NCBI GenBank assembly: GCA_032207245.1
Contig: CM063508.1
Span: 90,429,462 to 90,493,461 of the forward strand
From: Pardosa pseudoannulata
Lineage: Eukaryota; Arthropoda; Arachnida; Araneae; Lycosidae
Direction: 5' to 3'
DNA: 64,000 bases
In this document: in pieces, positions 37,201 through 48,151 of the stretch
Position numbering within the stretch: the stretch's first letter is position 1
Layout of the letters: each line of letters opens with the position of its first letter
Translations under genes and position numbers: made by a program
The notes under the pieces: model-generated
Told to the model about the DNA's origin: nothing
The model's input: the letters and a program-made list of their open reading frames with translations, nothing else
Database searches by the model: none

Positions 37201-38465
37201 TTTAACAATCTTAAAAAGTAATGGAATTTTTAGAAAATGAACGGAGTTTAGCTTATGTGGAATAGAAACTTTTATTTTACTAATGTCTGTTCCAGCATTA
37301 CATTTTTTTCCTATTTTAGCTGTCTGAACTAGATTTGGGCGTGATACTGGAAAGGAGTTACATAGATAATTTGTCGTATGTAAACAATATTACACACATT
37401 AAAATATATAATATGATGAATATGTTTCATCATATTATATGTTTTTATGGAATAGTCTCTATATTTGGGCGTGATACTGGTAAGGAGTTACATAGATAAT
37501 TTGTCGTATGTAAACAATATTACACATATTAAAATATATAATATGATGAATATGTTTCATCATATTATATGTTTTTATGGAATAGTTTCTATATTTAATA
37601 TTTTAACAATCTTAAAAAGTAATGGAATTTTTAGAAAATGAACGGAGTTTAGCTTATGTGGAATAGAAACTTTTATTTTACTAATGTCTGTTCCAGCATT
37701 ACATTTTTTTTCCTATTTTAGCTGTCTGAACTAGATTTGGGCGTGATACTGGTAAGGAGTTACATAGATAATTTGTCGTATGTAAACAATATTACACACA
37801 TTAAAATATATAATATGATGAATATGTTTCATCATATTATATGTTTTTATGGAATAGTCTCTATATTTGGGCGTAATACTGGTAAGAAGTTACATAGATA
37901 ATCTGTCGTATGTAAACAATATTACACATATTAAAATATATAATATGATGAATATGTTTCATCATATTATATGTTTTTATGGAATAGTTTCTATATTTAA
38001 TATTTTAACAATCTTAAAAAGTAACGGAATTTTTCGAAAATGAACGGAGTTTAGCTTATATGGTATAGAAACTTTTATTTTACTAATGTCTGTTCCAGCA
38101 TTACATTTTTTTTTCTATTTTAGCTGTCTGAACTAGATTTGGGCGTGATACTGGTAAGGAATTAATAGATAATTTGTCGTATGGAAACAATATTACACAT
38201 ATTAAAATATATAATATGATGAAAATTTAATAATTAGCCATGATAAATTTAATCCTATTTTAAATAATTTTATATGCGATGTTTAATTTGCAAAAATAAA
38301 TAAATAAATAAAATAAAAATAATTTTTTAATTCGATTTAAATCAAAAACATAAGAAGTTAAAAATATCTTTTAAGTCCAGATTTTTACTAACCCTGATTT
38401 TGATATTTGAATGCTTTCATATTTGAACCTGCTACCATCAAATATTTATCTTTTCCTTAATGATA
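34276..38465. repeat. Tandem array of about 930-bp units with expanded third unit
   Basis: TACTTTTATTTCACTCTG opens units at 34276, 35212 and 36141 (periods 936 and 929). Units 1 and 2 align throughout, ending in GATTTTTACTAACCATGATTTTGATATTTGAATG and TATCTTTGCC. Unit 3 is enlarged by repeated copies of its central segment (TTTCTATATTTAATATTTTAACAATC ... GGGCGTGATACTGG) before the common tail returns at about 38205-38460. No coding frame runs through it. The array looks like an evolving minisatellite or amplified non-coding element. Confidence 0.9.
36859..37972. repeat. Six copies of a 35-bp perfect hairpin inside array unit 3
   Basis: ATATAATATGATGAA, loop TATGT, then the exact inverse arm occurs at 36859-36893, 37135-37169, 37406-37440, 37536-37570, 37808-37842 and 37938-37972. 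Spacings are 276, 271, 130, 272 and 130 bp, so short and long subunits alternate in a higher-order pattern. Units 1 and 2 contain only a single-arm version (TATATATGATGAAAAC), so the hairpin arose or was fixed within unit 3 before amplification. Confidence 0.92.
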
Positions 38466-39298
38466 CCACTTTCCGGCAATCAGATTTAGAATTTCATTTA
38501 GTCGTAACTCAATATTAGAAAAAAAAATCGCTGGTGGTGAATCTGTTGATACGACTTTAATTAAATAAACTCCACTTTAAAAAGAACCGTGGCTACAGTT
38601 ATTTTCGCCGTTTTTAACCACACGGACAACAAGGCGTGAACCCTTATAAACCGCAAATCTAATATAGCTTAAAAGAGTTTCCAAGATCAAAAACAAATTC
38701 ACGATAAGATCAACCCTAACCTCTAGCCGCAAACGCTTGTCAGATGCCTAGGTTGTATTTACTCTTCTTATCGCAAAAGACGAGGCTCCAGACAAAAGGT
38801 GGAGTAACAGATTAAGTAATTTAACACAGGTCAACACATTAGCGTACGTTTTGTTTGCATCTTCGTAAATGAAAGGTAACTGAGAACTTTGAAACTATTT
38901 ACGCAGTTTCCGTTTGCGGTATGTACTTAACAGGAGGAGGCTTAGTCTAAAGAAAAATGATCCCACCCACATGGCCAGTCATTCTTCAAACAGGACCGCA
39001 GCAATCAAGTTCATAAAAGAATTAATAGATGGAAGCAATCAAGACTGCATCATGCACGCCGTTTCTGATCTTTAAATTACCCTTTTATTATCCTACAATT
39101 CTGAGTTCATATATAAAGTTTAATTCAATCGCAACCTCATAAAAATATTGCGATTTTCATAAGATTAAATTCAACTGTACTTTAAAGTTTTATGAATAAA
39201 ATCAGTCATATGTGAAAAATATTTAATTTTTGTTAACACTGGCTGATTAAACAAAAGAGGTTTTTCTTTCTTTTTTAATTTCTAACGAACAGATACAG
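38466..39298. other. Stretch without recognised feature
   Basis: Somewhat less AT-rich around 38590-39010, with no recognised gene or element. Confidence 0.35.
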
Positions 39299-39463
39299 CA
39301 GAACGATGGCCGAATGGTTAGGATGCTGGCCTTCGGAACCGAAGTTCGTGGGTTCAAATCCCACTGGATGTTCGTAGCAGTTCGGAATCGGCTTTAAGCA
39401 GTAGGTCCCGGTCTCATTAGCCCTCGTGTTGCAAAAAGTAGACCGTAGTAGTAGTAGAACAGT
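39299..39463 (+). mobile_element. tRNA-derived SINE, copy 4
   Basis: Plus-strand sense. The head reads GAACGATGGCCGAATGGTTA with A box TGGCCGAATGG, B box GGTTCAAATCC (one change), then the body TTCGGAATCGGCTTTAAGCA. The 3' end runs into GTAGTAGTAGTAG in place of the usual (CCAAA)n tail, so the tail is altered or lost. Confidence 0.85.
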
Positions 39464-40061
39464 TTGCAAAAGCAGAAAAACCATATAATATGTGCCCTAT
39501 ATAGCTAATAAGGTTTGTAAAACCAGTAAATTGTCAAATATATCTTTAAAATATGTACCGGTAAATTGTCAACTATACCCCTTTAAAACATTTATTGGTA
39601 AAATAACAATGTATTATTAATTACCAAATAAAATAACAGTAATAGAAACTTTTAAACAAAATATTCATATCGTTATGTCTTTCACGTGTATTACAGCGTC
39701 GTGAATTAATATTATTGACTTGCTGCAGCTCTTGAGATTTACAACAAGCCCAGTGAAACTTCGACCTATCGTTCGATTCGACTGGTGCCGAATTTATCCC
39801 CATAGAACAAATGTCCTATTATTTTTCCTGGATTCTTCGTTTTCCCGTATGTACAGTTGATTAATTCTGGTTCGTCGCTTTGCTTTCCCGGAAGTGTGGA
39901 ACTTCGTGAAATATTTTATTTACTATTTATTTGTGTGTGTGTGTTTGATAACAATGTTTCAAGGAACGCAATAAAAATATTTTTGGATTATCAGGGGGTT
40001 CTCCTTGGCTACTAAAAGATGTTTTATTATTGGTGGTAATAATTTGATTGAAGTTTTGGCA
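39464..40061. other. Stretch without recognised feature
   Basis: Contains a short duplicated phrase (GTAAATTGTCAA at 39527 and 39561) and a small (GT)n tract near 39931. Nothing else was recognised. Confidence 0.4.
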
Positions 40062-40180
40062 TGGTTTGGAGCGTTATGGTCTACTGTTTTACTACAAGAA
40101 GCTGAATGACACCGGGAAATACTGCTTAAAGACAATTCTGAATGGTTACAAACATCTATGCCAACAGTGGGATTCGCGCC
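40062..40180 (-). mobile_element. tRNA-derived SINE, copy 5, truncated
   Basis: Tail side and body are present (ATGGTTTGGAGCGTTATGG, CTGCTTAAAGACAATTCTGAA). The tRNA-like head is lost after GTGGGATTCGCGCC, so the element is truncated at its RNA 5' end. Confidence 0.75.
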
Positions 40181-40628
40181 AAACCGATAATCTCTACCGA
40201 TAATCTCAGTGAGAGATATCATTGTTTCGATGGAATACTAAAACTTAACATTCTGACCACCAATAACTTAAATAGTACTAATTCATCATCCCTCCACTCT
40301 TTCTGCTTTGAATGTAAAAAAAGTCTATTGTCGAATTTTACTATTAATTTATGTAAGATTAATATGACAGTGGTGGTGTACTTACACATATAGAAGCAAT
40401 ACAAGTGTTATTCTTTGAAGCCGGCAATCATTGCGAAAAAAAGTTATGTAAAATATATTTTATGTTAAATATCACTTTAAATATAAATTATATTTCATAA
40501 AACATAAAATACTTCGAACAGATGAAAGTACTTGAAATCTACTCATTGATGAATTAATAGTGAAACAATTTTAGGTAATGTTTTAGCAATCGTGTTACTG
40601 TCCACTTTCTTAAAAAATTGACATATAA

Positions 40629-40650
40629 AAAAAAAAAAAAAAAAAAAAAA
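40629..40650. repeat. Poly(A) tract
   Basis: Run of about 22 A on the plus strand. No recognised retroelement body precedes it. Confidence 0.9.
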
Positions 40651-40897
40651 GGAAGTTACCTGGTGTTTCCTTCAAATTTTGGATATCGGCTTTCACACAC
40701 TTCTAAAATGCAACAGGATGCAACATATCGCAAAATTCCCTGGCTTCCGTTCCCCTGATCAATGAATCAAGATATGTTTATCTACCGGTTACCAATTTGA
40801 TGGAATCGAAATACAGTTCTGGAAAAGAAATGCAAAATATTTTGCTTTATCGGAATTTTATCATTTTCCAGGAAGTGCAACAAATATTTAACATCCA

Positions 40898-41377
40898 TTA
40901 TTTATAGAATCATAAGTGACGAAATTTCACGAACTGGATGAAATCATATAGAAATGCAATACGTTTCTTTATTAACAAACTCGCTTATTTATTATTTGAA
41001 ATCTAAAACTGTTTTTTGTTAATACACCAAAGATGTTTAAAATCATTCTCTGAATTGTTATACTTAAAACAGTGTTCTAGAATATTGGTGATCAAACGGT
41101 GGTCAGCGGAGGAATTTACAAAATTTACATCTGAAACAATTTTAAAATAAAACATATATTATTTTAAAATTGAGACAGTAGCAAACGAATGGCGAAAAAT
41201 ATTCGTTAAAAATATGGATTTCAACTTTTTTATGGCCGTAGATAATTTATGATAATTTCAATTTAGTTGTCAGAGAATAAAATTTAAAAAGAATGTAAAA
41301 TGGAGTTGACCCTATTAGATTTTATAGATAAGATCCTATAGATCCCATAGAGCATTATCGCGCTATGATTTATTAAA
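40898..41377. repeat. Direct repeat B, left copy (480 bp)
   Basis: Aligns with 43077-43558 over its full length with a few per cent differences, from TTATTTAT-GAATCATAA to GCGCTATGATTTATTAAA. Homology stops sharply at both ends. The pair flanks the Ulp1-Helitron gene. It has no TG...CA termini, so it is not a typical LTR. Confidence 0.93.
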
Positions 41378-41715
41378 GTACCGGGTGACCGATCTCCGCT
41401 CGGAGAAAACAGGTATCGAAGCTAACTCGAAGATTTAAATTTTCAATTGTGATTTATCAAAACAATACATGCCATAAGAAAATTTGTGAAACCATTAGTG
41501 AAAAGATAACCGGTTAAAGTGCACCATTGTAAACTATTCTAAACAAAGTTGCTTGGAAAGGGAACTATTCTATACAAAGGTAAAGTTTGAAAAGTCATAG
41601 GAAATAAAATATAATTGATAACAAAAAATTATACAATTAAAGAAATGGTACAAAGTGAGCAGTGTAAAGATTGAAGTGTGTTGAATGGAAATTTGGGCAT
41701 TGGCAGTTTTATTCT

Positions 41716-42846
41716 TCAATGTAAGCAGCAGTCGCCAAATGAATCTACGTGTATTTTGTTCTTCACTCTTTCTTCTGGGAAATGCAAAGCGCCATCGTGG
41801 ATGCAAGCGACGTTAAACGGACCAAGACTTTGGTATTCCACGTCGGAAGTTGCAGCATTTTTGTAGGTTGACACAGGCCGAGATTTCGCAGCTCTACGGA
41901 GTCTTTCATTACGGCGGCGTTGTTCCTCTAGGCGAATGTTGCGGCCCCTCATTGTTTCGTTTTTTCTTCTGCGTCTTACATAATCGCGGTGTTTTTCTCG
42001 TTGAGATGCATCAAGTTCCATCAATATATCCGAGATTCGTTCCTTGCTACGCTGCTTGACTGCTCTTGTCGGGCGCAACACAGTTATCATCGGGTCTTGG
42101 ATATCCAAAGCGTGCATATTGGTCGAAGATGTGAAAGATGCGGCTTCAGATGGTCCCGGCATGTTCAATTGGTCGCTGTTCACAACGAATTTGTAAATTT
42201 GCTTCCGTTCATCCGCTTCTTGAAAATTCTTGTCCAGGAAAAGGCGTCGATGAGAGAGGTATTGTCGAGCATAAAAGACGATGTAAACTCCGCAGGAAGA
42301 CGCGTCATCTTGGTGGTTGTAAGCGTTGCGAGGTTTCACGATGCATCCTTTCAGCTTTTCATTCGTAACAGCGGTATTCAAAACGTGTCGCAGTATTTTT
42401 CTCAAATCAGCATCGATGGGCAGCGGGTTGTCGACTGGATCGCAGACTAATAGTTGACGTTTTCCATAGCTTGCTTCGTAAATTCCTAGCATCCAGTGTT
42501 CGCCTCTATCCATTTGAGCTCTCTTGTGAATGGGAATGAGTAGCACGTCGAATCCTTGTTGAACGCCGTGTAGATAGTTGGAAGCCTTGTTCTGGTCGCT
42601 GATATCGTTGAGAAGAGCCATTCCTTCATAAGCGCCATCCGCTGTTGAAACGTAGAAGCGTGCGACAAATTCAGGGTGAAGTACGGCAACTTTGACGGTC
42701 GGGTAAGCTTGTTAGGCGTAATGGAGAAGCATTCTGACAATGACGGTATCTTCTAGTTGTCCATTTGCGGGTATAATTGAGTTGATCGCTTGTTGTTCCA
42801 AAATTCCGGCTCCTTGAAGCATTTCATGTAGAGGTGCGTTCTGCAT
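41716..42846 (-). pseudogene. Ulp1/C48-type cysteine protease fused to Helitron N-terminal zinc-finger segment
   Basis: One reading frame runs from ATG at 42844-42846 to a stop at 41716-41718, 377 codons, interrupted only by TAA at 42712-42714 (codon 45). Open sequence also extends upstream of the ATG, so the true start is uncertain. Residues about 105-190 form a Ulp1/adenain-like peptidase: GEHW with His117, LLVCDP with Asp136, and NHQDDASSCG with Gln179 and Cys185, so the catalytic set is complete. A basic Arg/Glu-rich stretch (about 285-325) follows. The C-terminus LGPFNVACIHDGALHFPEE ... SFGDCC resembles the zinc-finger start of arthropod Helitron Rep/helicase proteins, with Asp where the second Cys is normally found. 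The protein stops just after DCCLH and the expected HUH and helicase domains are absent. I infer a truncated Helitron-related gene; SUMO/ubiquitin-like deconjugation or self-processing are possible ancestral roles. Confidence 0.75.
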
Positions 42847-43076
42847 GTTGAAAATGTAGCTTGAAATCTGATGAATGTTGAAATGTCGAACTCTGTTGAC
42901 GGTGATTTGAAATCGAAATCAGTTCCTTAACACGTTCGCTGCCACCGACAGACTGGCGAGTCAGAGCGGCACCTCCTGGTATGCCGACGACGCACTAACG
43001 CGGCGACGGACTTTGATAAGTTATATGCTCTGTGTTTAGTCTGCGCTTTGGAAATTGAACGGCGAGGTTGTTTCGG

Positions 43077-43558
43077 TTATTTATCGAATCATAAATGACG
43101 AAATTTCACAAACTGGATGAAATCAGATAAGGAAAGGCAATACGTTTCTTTATTAACACTTTCGCTTATTTATTATTTGAAATCTAAAACTGTTTTTTGA
43201 TAATACACTAAATATGTTTAAAATCATTCTCTGAATTGTTATACTTAAAACAGTAGTCTAGAATATTGGTGGCCAGACGGTGGTCAGCGGAGGAATTTAC
43301 AAAATTTACATCTGAAACAATTTTAAAACAAAAGATATATTATTTTAAAATTGAGACAGTAGCAAACGAATGGCGAAAAATATTCGTTAAAAATATGGAT
43401 TTCAACTTTTTTATGGACGTAGATAATTTATGATAATTTCAATTTAGTTGTCATAGAATAAAATTTAAAAAGAATGTAAAATGGAGTTGACCTTATTAGA
43501 TTTTATAGATAAGATCCCGTAGATCCCATAGAGCATTATCGCGCTATGATTTATTAAA
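43077..43558. repeat. Direct repeat B, right copy (482 bp)
   Basis: Second copy of 40898-41377. Immediately beyond its end the mariner remnant begins. Confidence 0.93.
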
Positions 43559-43564
43559 TAAGAA

Positions 43565-44630
43565 AAGTATGGTTTAGTCAACAAAAATGCCTTCAACGTC
43601 TACAATCAACATTTAGTAGCGAGGGTCACTCTCGAGCTACTGTATGCAGATGCTTCACAGCATTTCGTAGAAGTCGCAGTTCTCTGGGAAAGTGAAAAAC
43701 ATACAGGAAAAATCTTGTCACCTGTAATCCCAAAAAATGAGTGGGCTATACAAAAAAAATGCTAGTCGTACATAATTGTTGCACTTACAAAATGACACAA
43801 AAGGAAAACTATCATTGAATCAGCAGCTATACAAAAATTTTTCATGAATAATTATAAATTAAAAAATTAGTTCGTCGTTGGGTCCCCCATAGTCCCTCAG
43901 AACACCAAAAAGTGCAGTAAGCCAGAATATAAAAAGAATCTCTAAAACTGTACTTAACGAAGGTGGACAGTGACTTATTTCTAAAATCAAAGCTGGTGAT
44001 GAAACACACATTCCATTATTTAAGTCCATTATTTTATAAAATGTCAAGAAAGTAAAGTATAGGTTTTTGAAGATGATTCCAAACCAACAATGGTAAAAAG
44101 ACAGCGAGCAATAAAAAACTTATATCGTCTTTTTTTCCCCCAGAAGTACGAACTGGTAAAGCCAACAAGCTGGATTGCCAAAACACAGTTACAGCTAACT
44201 GGTACACGATTGTCTCCAAGAAATTCTTTAATTCTTCAAGAAGTTAATGCAATGGGACTCATGCTTCAACCTGATAATGCATATTCTTATACGGCAAGAT
44301 TGACAGTCAAATTTCTTGAACAAAAACACATGAAAGAGATGGAACATCCTCTCTATTCCCCTGATCTTGTGATGATGTGACTTCGGGATATTTTTTAATC
44401 TAAAGAAAAGTTTATGTGGTCGACGTTTTCATTTCGAGGATGAGATTGATGATGATATGAAAACATATTTTTCATCTATTCCAAGAGATAAATAGCTTGG
44501 GTCTTTAAAAATCTTGAAATTTTTTTACAAAAGTACATTAATATTTAAGGGATGACTTTGAACACAGTTAAAATATCGTAAGTTTTTCCATTTAGCTGTA
44601 TCTAAAAAATTTTAGATTGACCATTGTATA
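43565..44630 (+). pseudogene. Degenerate mariner transposase/element
   Basis: Scattered plus-strand frames carry mariner landmarks in order: WVPHSLSEHQK (about 43875-43910), GLMLQPDNAYSYTARL (about 44251-44300, the HDNARPHTA region with its catalytic Asp kept) and EHPLYSPDL (about 44340-44370, the YSPDL signature). Multiple stops and frameshifts separate them, and the last block ends VMM-stop where the third catalytic acidic residue should follow. Possible imperfect termini are ATGGTTTAGTC near 43570 and, inverted, ATGGTCAATCT near 44625. The transposase is inactive. Confidence 0.8.
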
Positions 44631-45378
44631 ATACTATTCGACTGATTTATTGATTTTCAATTATTAATATAAATATTTACAAGTGTTAACTGTCATAATG
44701 TTAATATATGAATAATAATAAAACTATAATAATAATAATAATTAAAAATTAATACGTGAATTTCGTTTAGAATCTGAATGTAATAGAATGGTTTATGCTT
44801 TTTATACCATATGATATTTTAAAAATAAGATAGAAATAACTGTAAAAGCTAGAAAAAATATTTTCAGTTTTTATATAAAATTTTTTAAAAACAATCAGCT
44901 GATAAAAGGATTAATCTGATTACCAAATCCGAGATAGTTACCAGTTTATTATTATCTTTGGGATACACGTTTACAAATATTACTATATTGCAATCAACTA
45001 ACAATCTAGTCACCATTTTCCTCCAGAAGAAACGGCAAGAAAGTCAGTACTAAAGCTACAGACAAAACAAATCAGTAGAGGTCATTGCACACCGATAATA
45101 GTAATAAATTAATCACGGATAAAATATAAACCCATAATCTACCTTAAGACAACGTAATCACTACTCAAAAGAACTATAATAGCGACTAATGTTTCTTTTA
45201 AAATTTCTAAAATTTGACAAACGGTTCAAATGAACATCTTGGATGAATATTTACAAATTATATAAAGAAAGAATTTTTAAAAATCAATACAATAAGATAA
45301 AAATATATAATTAAAGATAATGTTAATAACCTATTCATGATCGTTTTGGGAACGGTTAAAAAATATCTTGTACATTAG
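44631..45378. other. AT-rich stretch without recognised feature
   Basis: Contains a short (AAT)n run near 44710-44745. Nothing else was recognised. Confidence 0.4.
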
Positions 45379-45560
45379 TTTGATTTGATTTGATTTCGAG
45401 TAATATGGTCTACAATTGTGCAACACAAAGACTAATGAGAATGGAATCTACGACTTAAAGCTGATTCCGAACGGCTACGAACAAGCATGTAAGCAAGAAT
45501 AATCGAAACCCCGACCTTTGGTACCAAAGAGCATTACTTACACAGTCGACATCGTTCGGC
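45379..45560 (-). mobile_element. tRNA-derived SINE, copy 6, diverged
   Basis: Tail (TTTGA)n variant, then GATTCCGAACGGCTACGAACA in the body and GACATCGTTCGGC at the head. The B-box region is degraded (AATAATCGAAACCCCGACC). Confidence 0.8.
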
Positions 45561-45849
45561 AAAAATTTGTAGAATTTCTGTTTTCCAGGAATGATATTTA
45601 AGATGGCAATCTTGTAAACGTTCTACCAAATATTCGAGTATCTGCTAATACTTTTAATTTTTTCATTTTGATCAACATTTTAGGATTTTCTGACCATTGA
45701 GCATAATTTTAAGGGAGATACGTCGACTGAAATCATCACAAATAACTTCATCATTAAAAATTGAGCTAATTTTTATGTAGTGATAATAATATTTTTATAT
45801 AATTATTACTTATTAGCTGCTTGAATGCACAAACTAAGTTTAAACGTTT

Positions 45850-45878
45850 GTAGTACACACACATATAAATATTTATAA

Positions 45879-45927
<49 letters not shown>

Positions 45928-46005
45928 AATACATATATATATATTTATAAATACACACATATATATATATATATACATACACCCACATACAGACACACAC
46001 ACATT
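45850..46005. repeat. (TA)n/(ATAC)n compound microsatellite
   Basis: TA tracts interspersed with TTTATAAATACA units and ending in a CACACA stretch. Frames across it give only Tyr/Ile/Cys repeats. Confidence 0.95.
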
Positions 46006-46050
46006 GCTCTCAAATAAAACATTACTACATTAAAATGAAACAAAAATAAT

Positions 46051-46465
46051 TTTTATCTCAAGTATCTATCATGTAAATTTATTTACAAAACAGTTTCTGT
46101 TTATATTTGTATATTGTTTGCTATCCTCAATGAATATTAATTTAATTATCAAATTGTTTTAATTATCCTATTAATAAAATACCTATTTAATATTATGATT
46201 TAAGTGTCAATTGTGTAAGTACAAACTTGCAAATATATGTGTATGTATGTGTATGTATATATATTTTTATCTCAAGTATCTATCATGTAAATTTATTTAC
46301 AAAACAGTTTCTGTTTATATTTGTATATTGTTTGCTATCCTCAATGAATATTAATTTAATTATCAAATTGTTTTAATTATCCTATTAATAAAATACCTAT
46401 TTAATATTATGATTTAAGTGTCAATTGTGTAAGTACAAACTTGCAAATATATGTGTATGTATGTG

Positions 46466-46478
<13 letters not shown>
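46051..46478. repeat. Tandem duplication, 214 bp x 2
   Basis: TTTTATCTCAAGTATCTATC begins at 46051 and 46265, and the copies are practically identical through GTGTATGTATGTGTATGTATAT. Each copy ends in the GTAT/TA repeat, so microsatellite-mediated unequal exchange is a likely cause. Confidence 0.92.
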
Positions 46479-46511
<33 letters not shown>

Positions 46512-46615
46512 CATACATATAAATATATACACATATATATGTACACGTATATATATACATATGTGTATATATTATATATATATAAATATACATACATATA
46601 CAGACACATACATAC
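46467..46615. repeat. (TA)n/(CATA)n compound microsatellite
   Basis: TA repeat followed by ACATACATAT-type units. The opposing long open frames (46421-46906 minus, 46425-46916 plus) run through this repeat and are not credible genes. Confidence 0.95.
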
Positions 46616-48077
46616 AATTTTCTTAGTTTTTGCCACTGTACTGGCAAAAAGACCAATCCTAATCAAGGTTAGCCAACACCTAGACCTTAATACCGGTGAA
46701 AGAGCAGGACAAATTATTCGAGCTATTATTATTATTTTTTTCAAGAACGTAACACAAATGTCAGCAGGAAACCTCAAAATAGCTACACTGATGATGCATA
46801 CCCCTCTCAAGAAAGGGGAGAGAGGGAAGAATTCAGTCAGTCTGTCTTTACCGAGACAATTTTTTTTATTCTTCTCTAGAAAAAAAAAATATACCCTCAG
46901 TTTCAAAATCTTTTAGGTTGATACTAACTCGGGGCCTCTAGGCATAACATGGTCGGATTATAAAAACTCACGAAAGGAAATTTTAAACTTTTAATATCAT
47001 TCTGTATTTACAAATTAAAAAATTTCTAATCAGTAATCGAAAAGAATAATATTCATTATAAATCCTTTGTAGTTCAACAACTTCGAGTTGAAAAAATATT
47101 TTCTCAAATAATAGGATCACTTCAAGCATGTAAAAAATAGTTTAAATGCTTTGAAACAAATATAAAAATTTATTTCCATAAAATTGATTTTTTTTACCTA
47201 TGTATACATGTGTGTGTCTATAGATATTGTAAATTAACTTTGCACCAGAATTATCTTTACACAAAGAATTCAAAACTACCTTTAGAAGAAATCTGCCACT
47301 GGTGCCTCATATAGTTTTACTTCCTTGTACGAATTAAAGAAAGTATTGCAATCACGACAACTTTGTCTTCAAATTTCCACGAAATCACCTTATTGACCAT
47401 GCTCGAATCAGTTTTATTACTTTAAGCGTTACGCCTCTACATATGTACAACAAAACTTTAACTCTGAATCTTTAAATATTCATTCTGACTATCGTTGAAT
47501 GAACTTTGACTAGTTCCCATGTAACGTCTGTACGAACATGCATATCTCGCATAACTCAAAATCAACTAGCCGTAAAATGTTGAAATTTTATATTTTGGAC
47601 TAAAGTTACTCACACTCGCAGAAAACCACAGAGTTTTTAGCAACCAAGGCCAAGTGGGATAAAACTACATTCGCCAAACTTTATTGAGGACTAGTTTAAG
47701 GTGACAGAAAGACAAAAGTAAACATTCAGTGGCATGGTACAGATAAAAAAAAATTGGGGAAGCAAATAATTGATGTTACAAGAAAAAGTTGCTTTTTTTC
47801 ATTTTTAAAAACAATTTCAAGGGCCGTATACAGTTTAACAAAAAGAAAAAATAATTTTGTATACAACTATTACAGTTACTACGTCAATACACGACTCATT
47901 ATTAAAGTATAAATATAAACTTAGAAGTACACTAGTTTTATATCACCAATTTTATAAATACATAACATTTTTACATTTTTTACGTGTAATATTTAAAAAA
48001 ACATTTACATGTTTTTATAAATATTTTAATTACTATACTATTAAGTCAGAATTAAAGTACATTTTTATCACTCTCCT

Positions 48078-48151
<74 letters not shown>

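Larger units (their letters stand above)
40898..43558 (-). mobile_element. Candidate composite element: Ulp1-Helitron gene between direct repeats
   Basis: A 1.7-kb core (41378-43076), GC-richer than its surroundings, holds one minus-strand gene remnant and is bracketed by two 480-bp direct repeats. Directly inside the left repeat lies a small hairpin CTCCGCTCGGAG (about 41396-41407). The arrangement could be a transposon with long terminal direct repeats, a gene fragment inserted into a tandem duplication, or two non-autonomous copies around a Helitron relic. No obvious target duplication separates these possibilities. Confidence 0.5.

Noticed and set aside
34276..38465. CRISPR-like array
   Set aside because: Units are long, AT-rich and adjacent with no uniform short repeats and unique spacers; the context is eukaryotic.
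41989..42450. 153-codon plus-strand open frame
   Set aside because: It is antisense to the Ulp1-Helitron frame, which has recognisable catalytic motifs on the other strand.
40898..43558. Reading the 480-bp direct repeats as classical LTRs of a retrotransposon
   Set aside because: No TG...CA ends, no primer-binding site or polypurine tract seen, and the enclosed gene has no reverse transcriptase, integrase or gag features.
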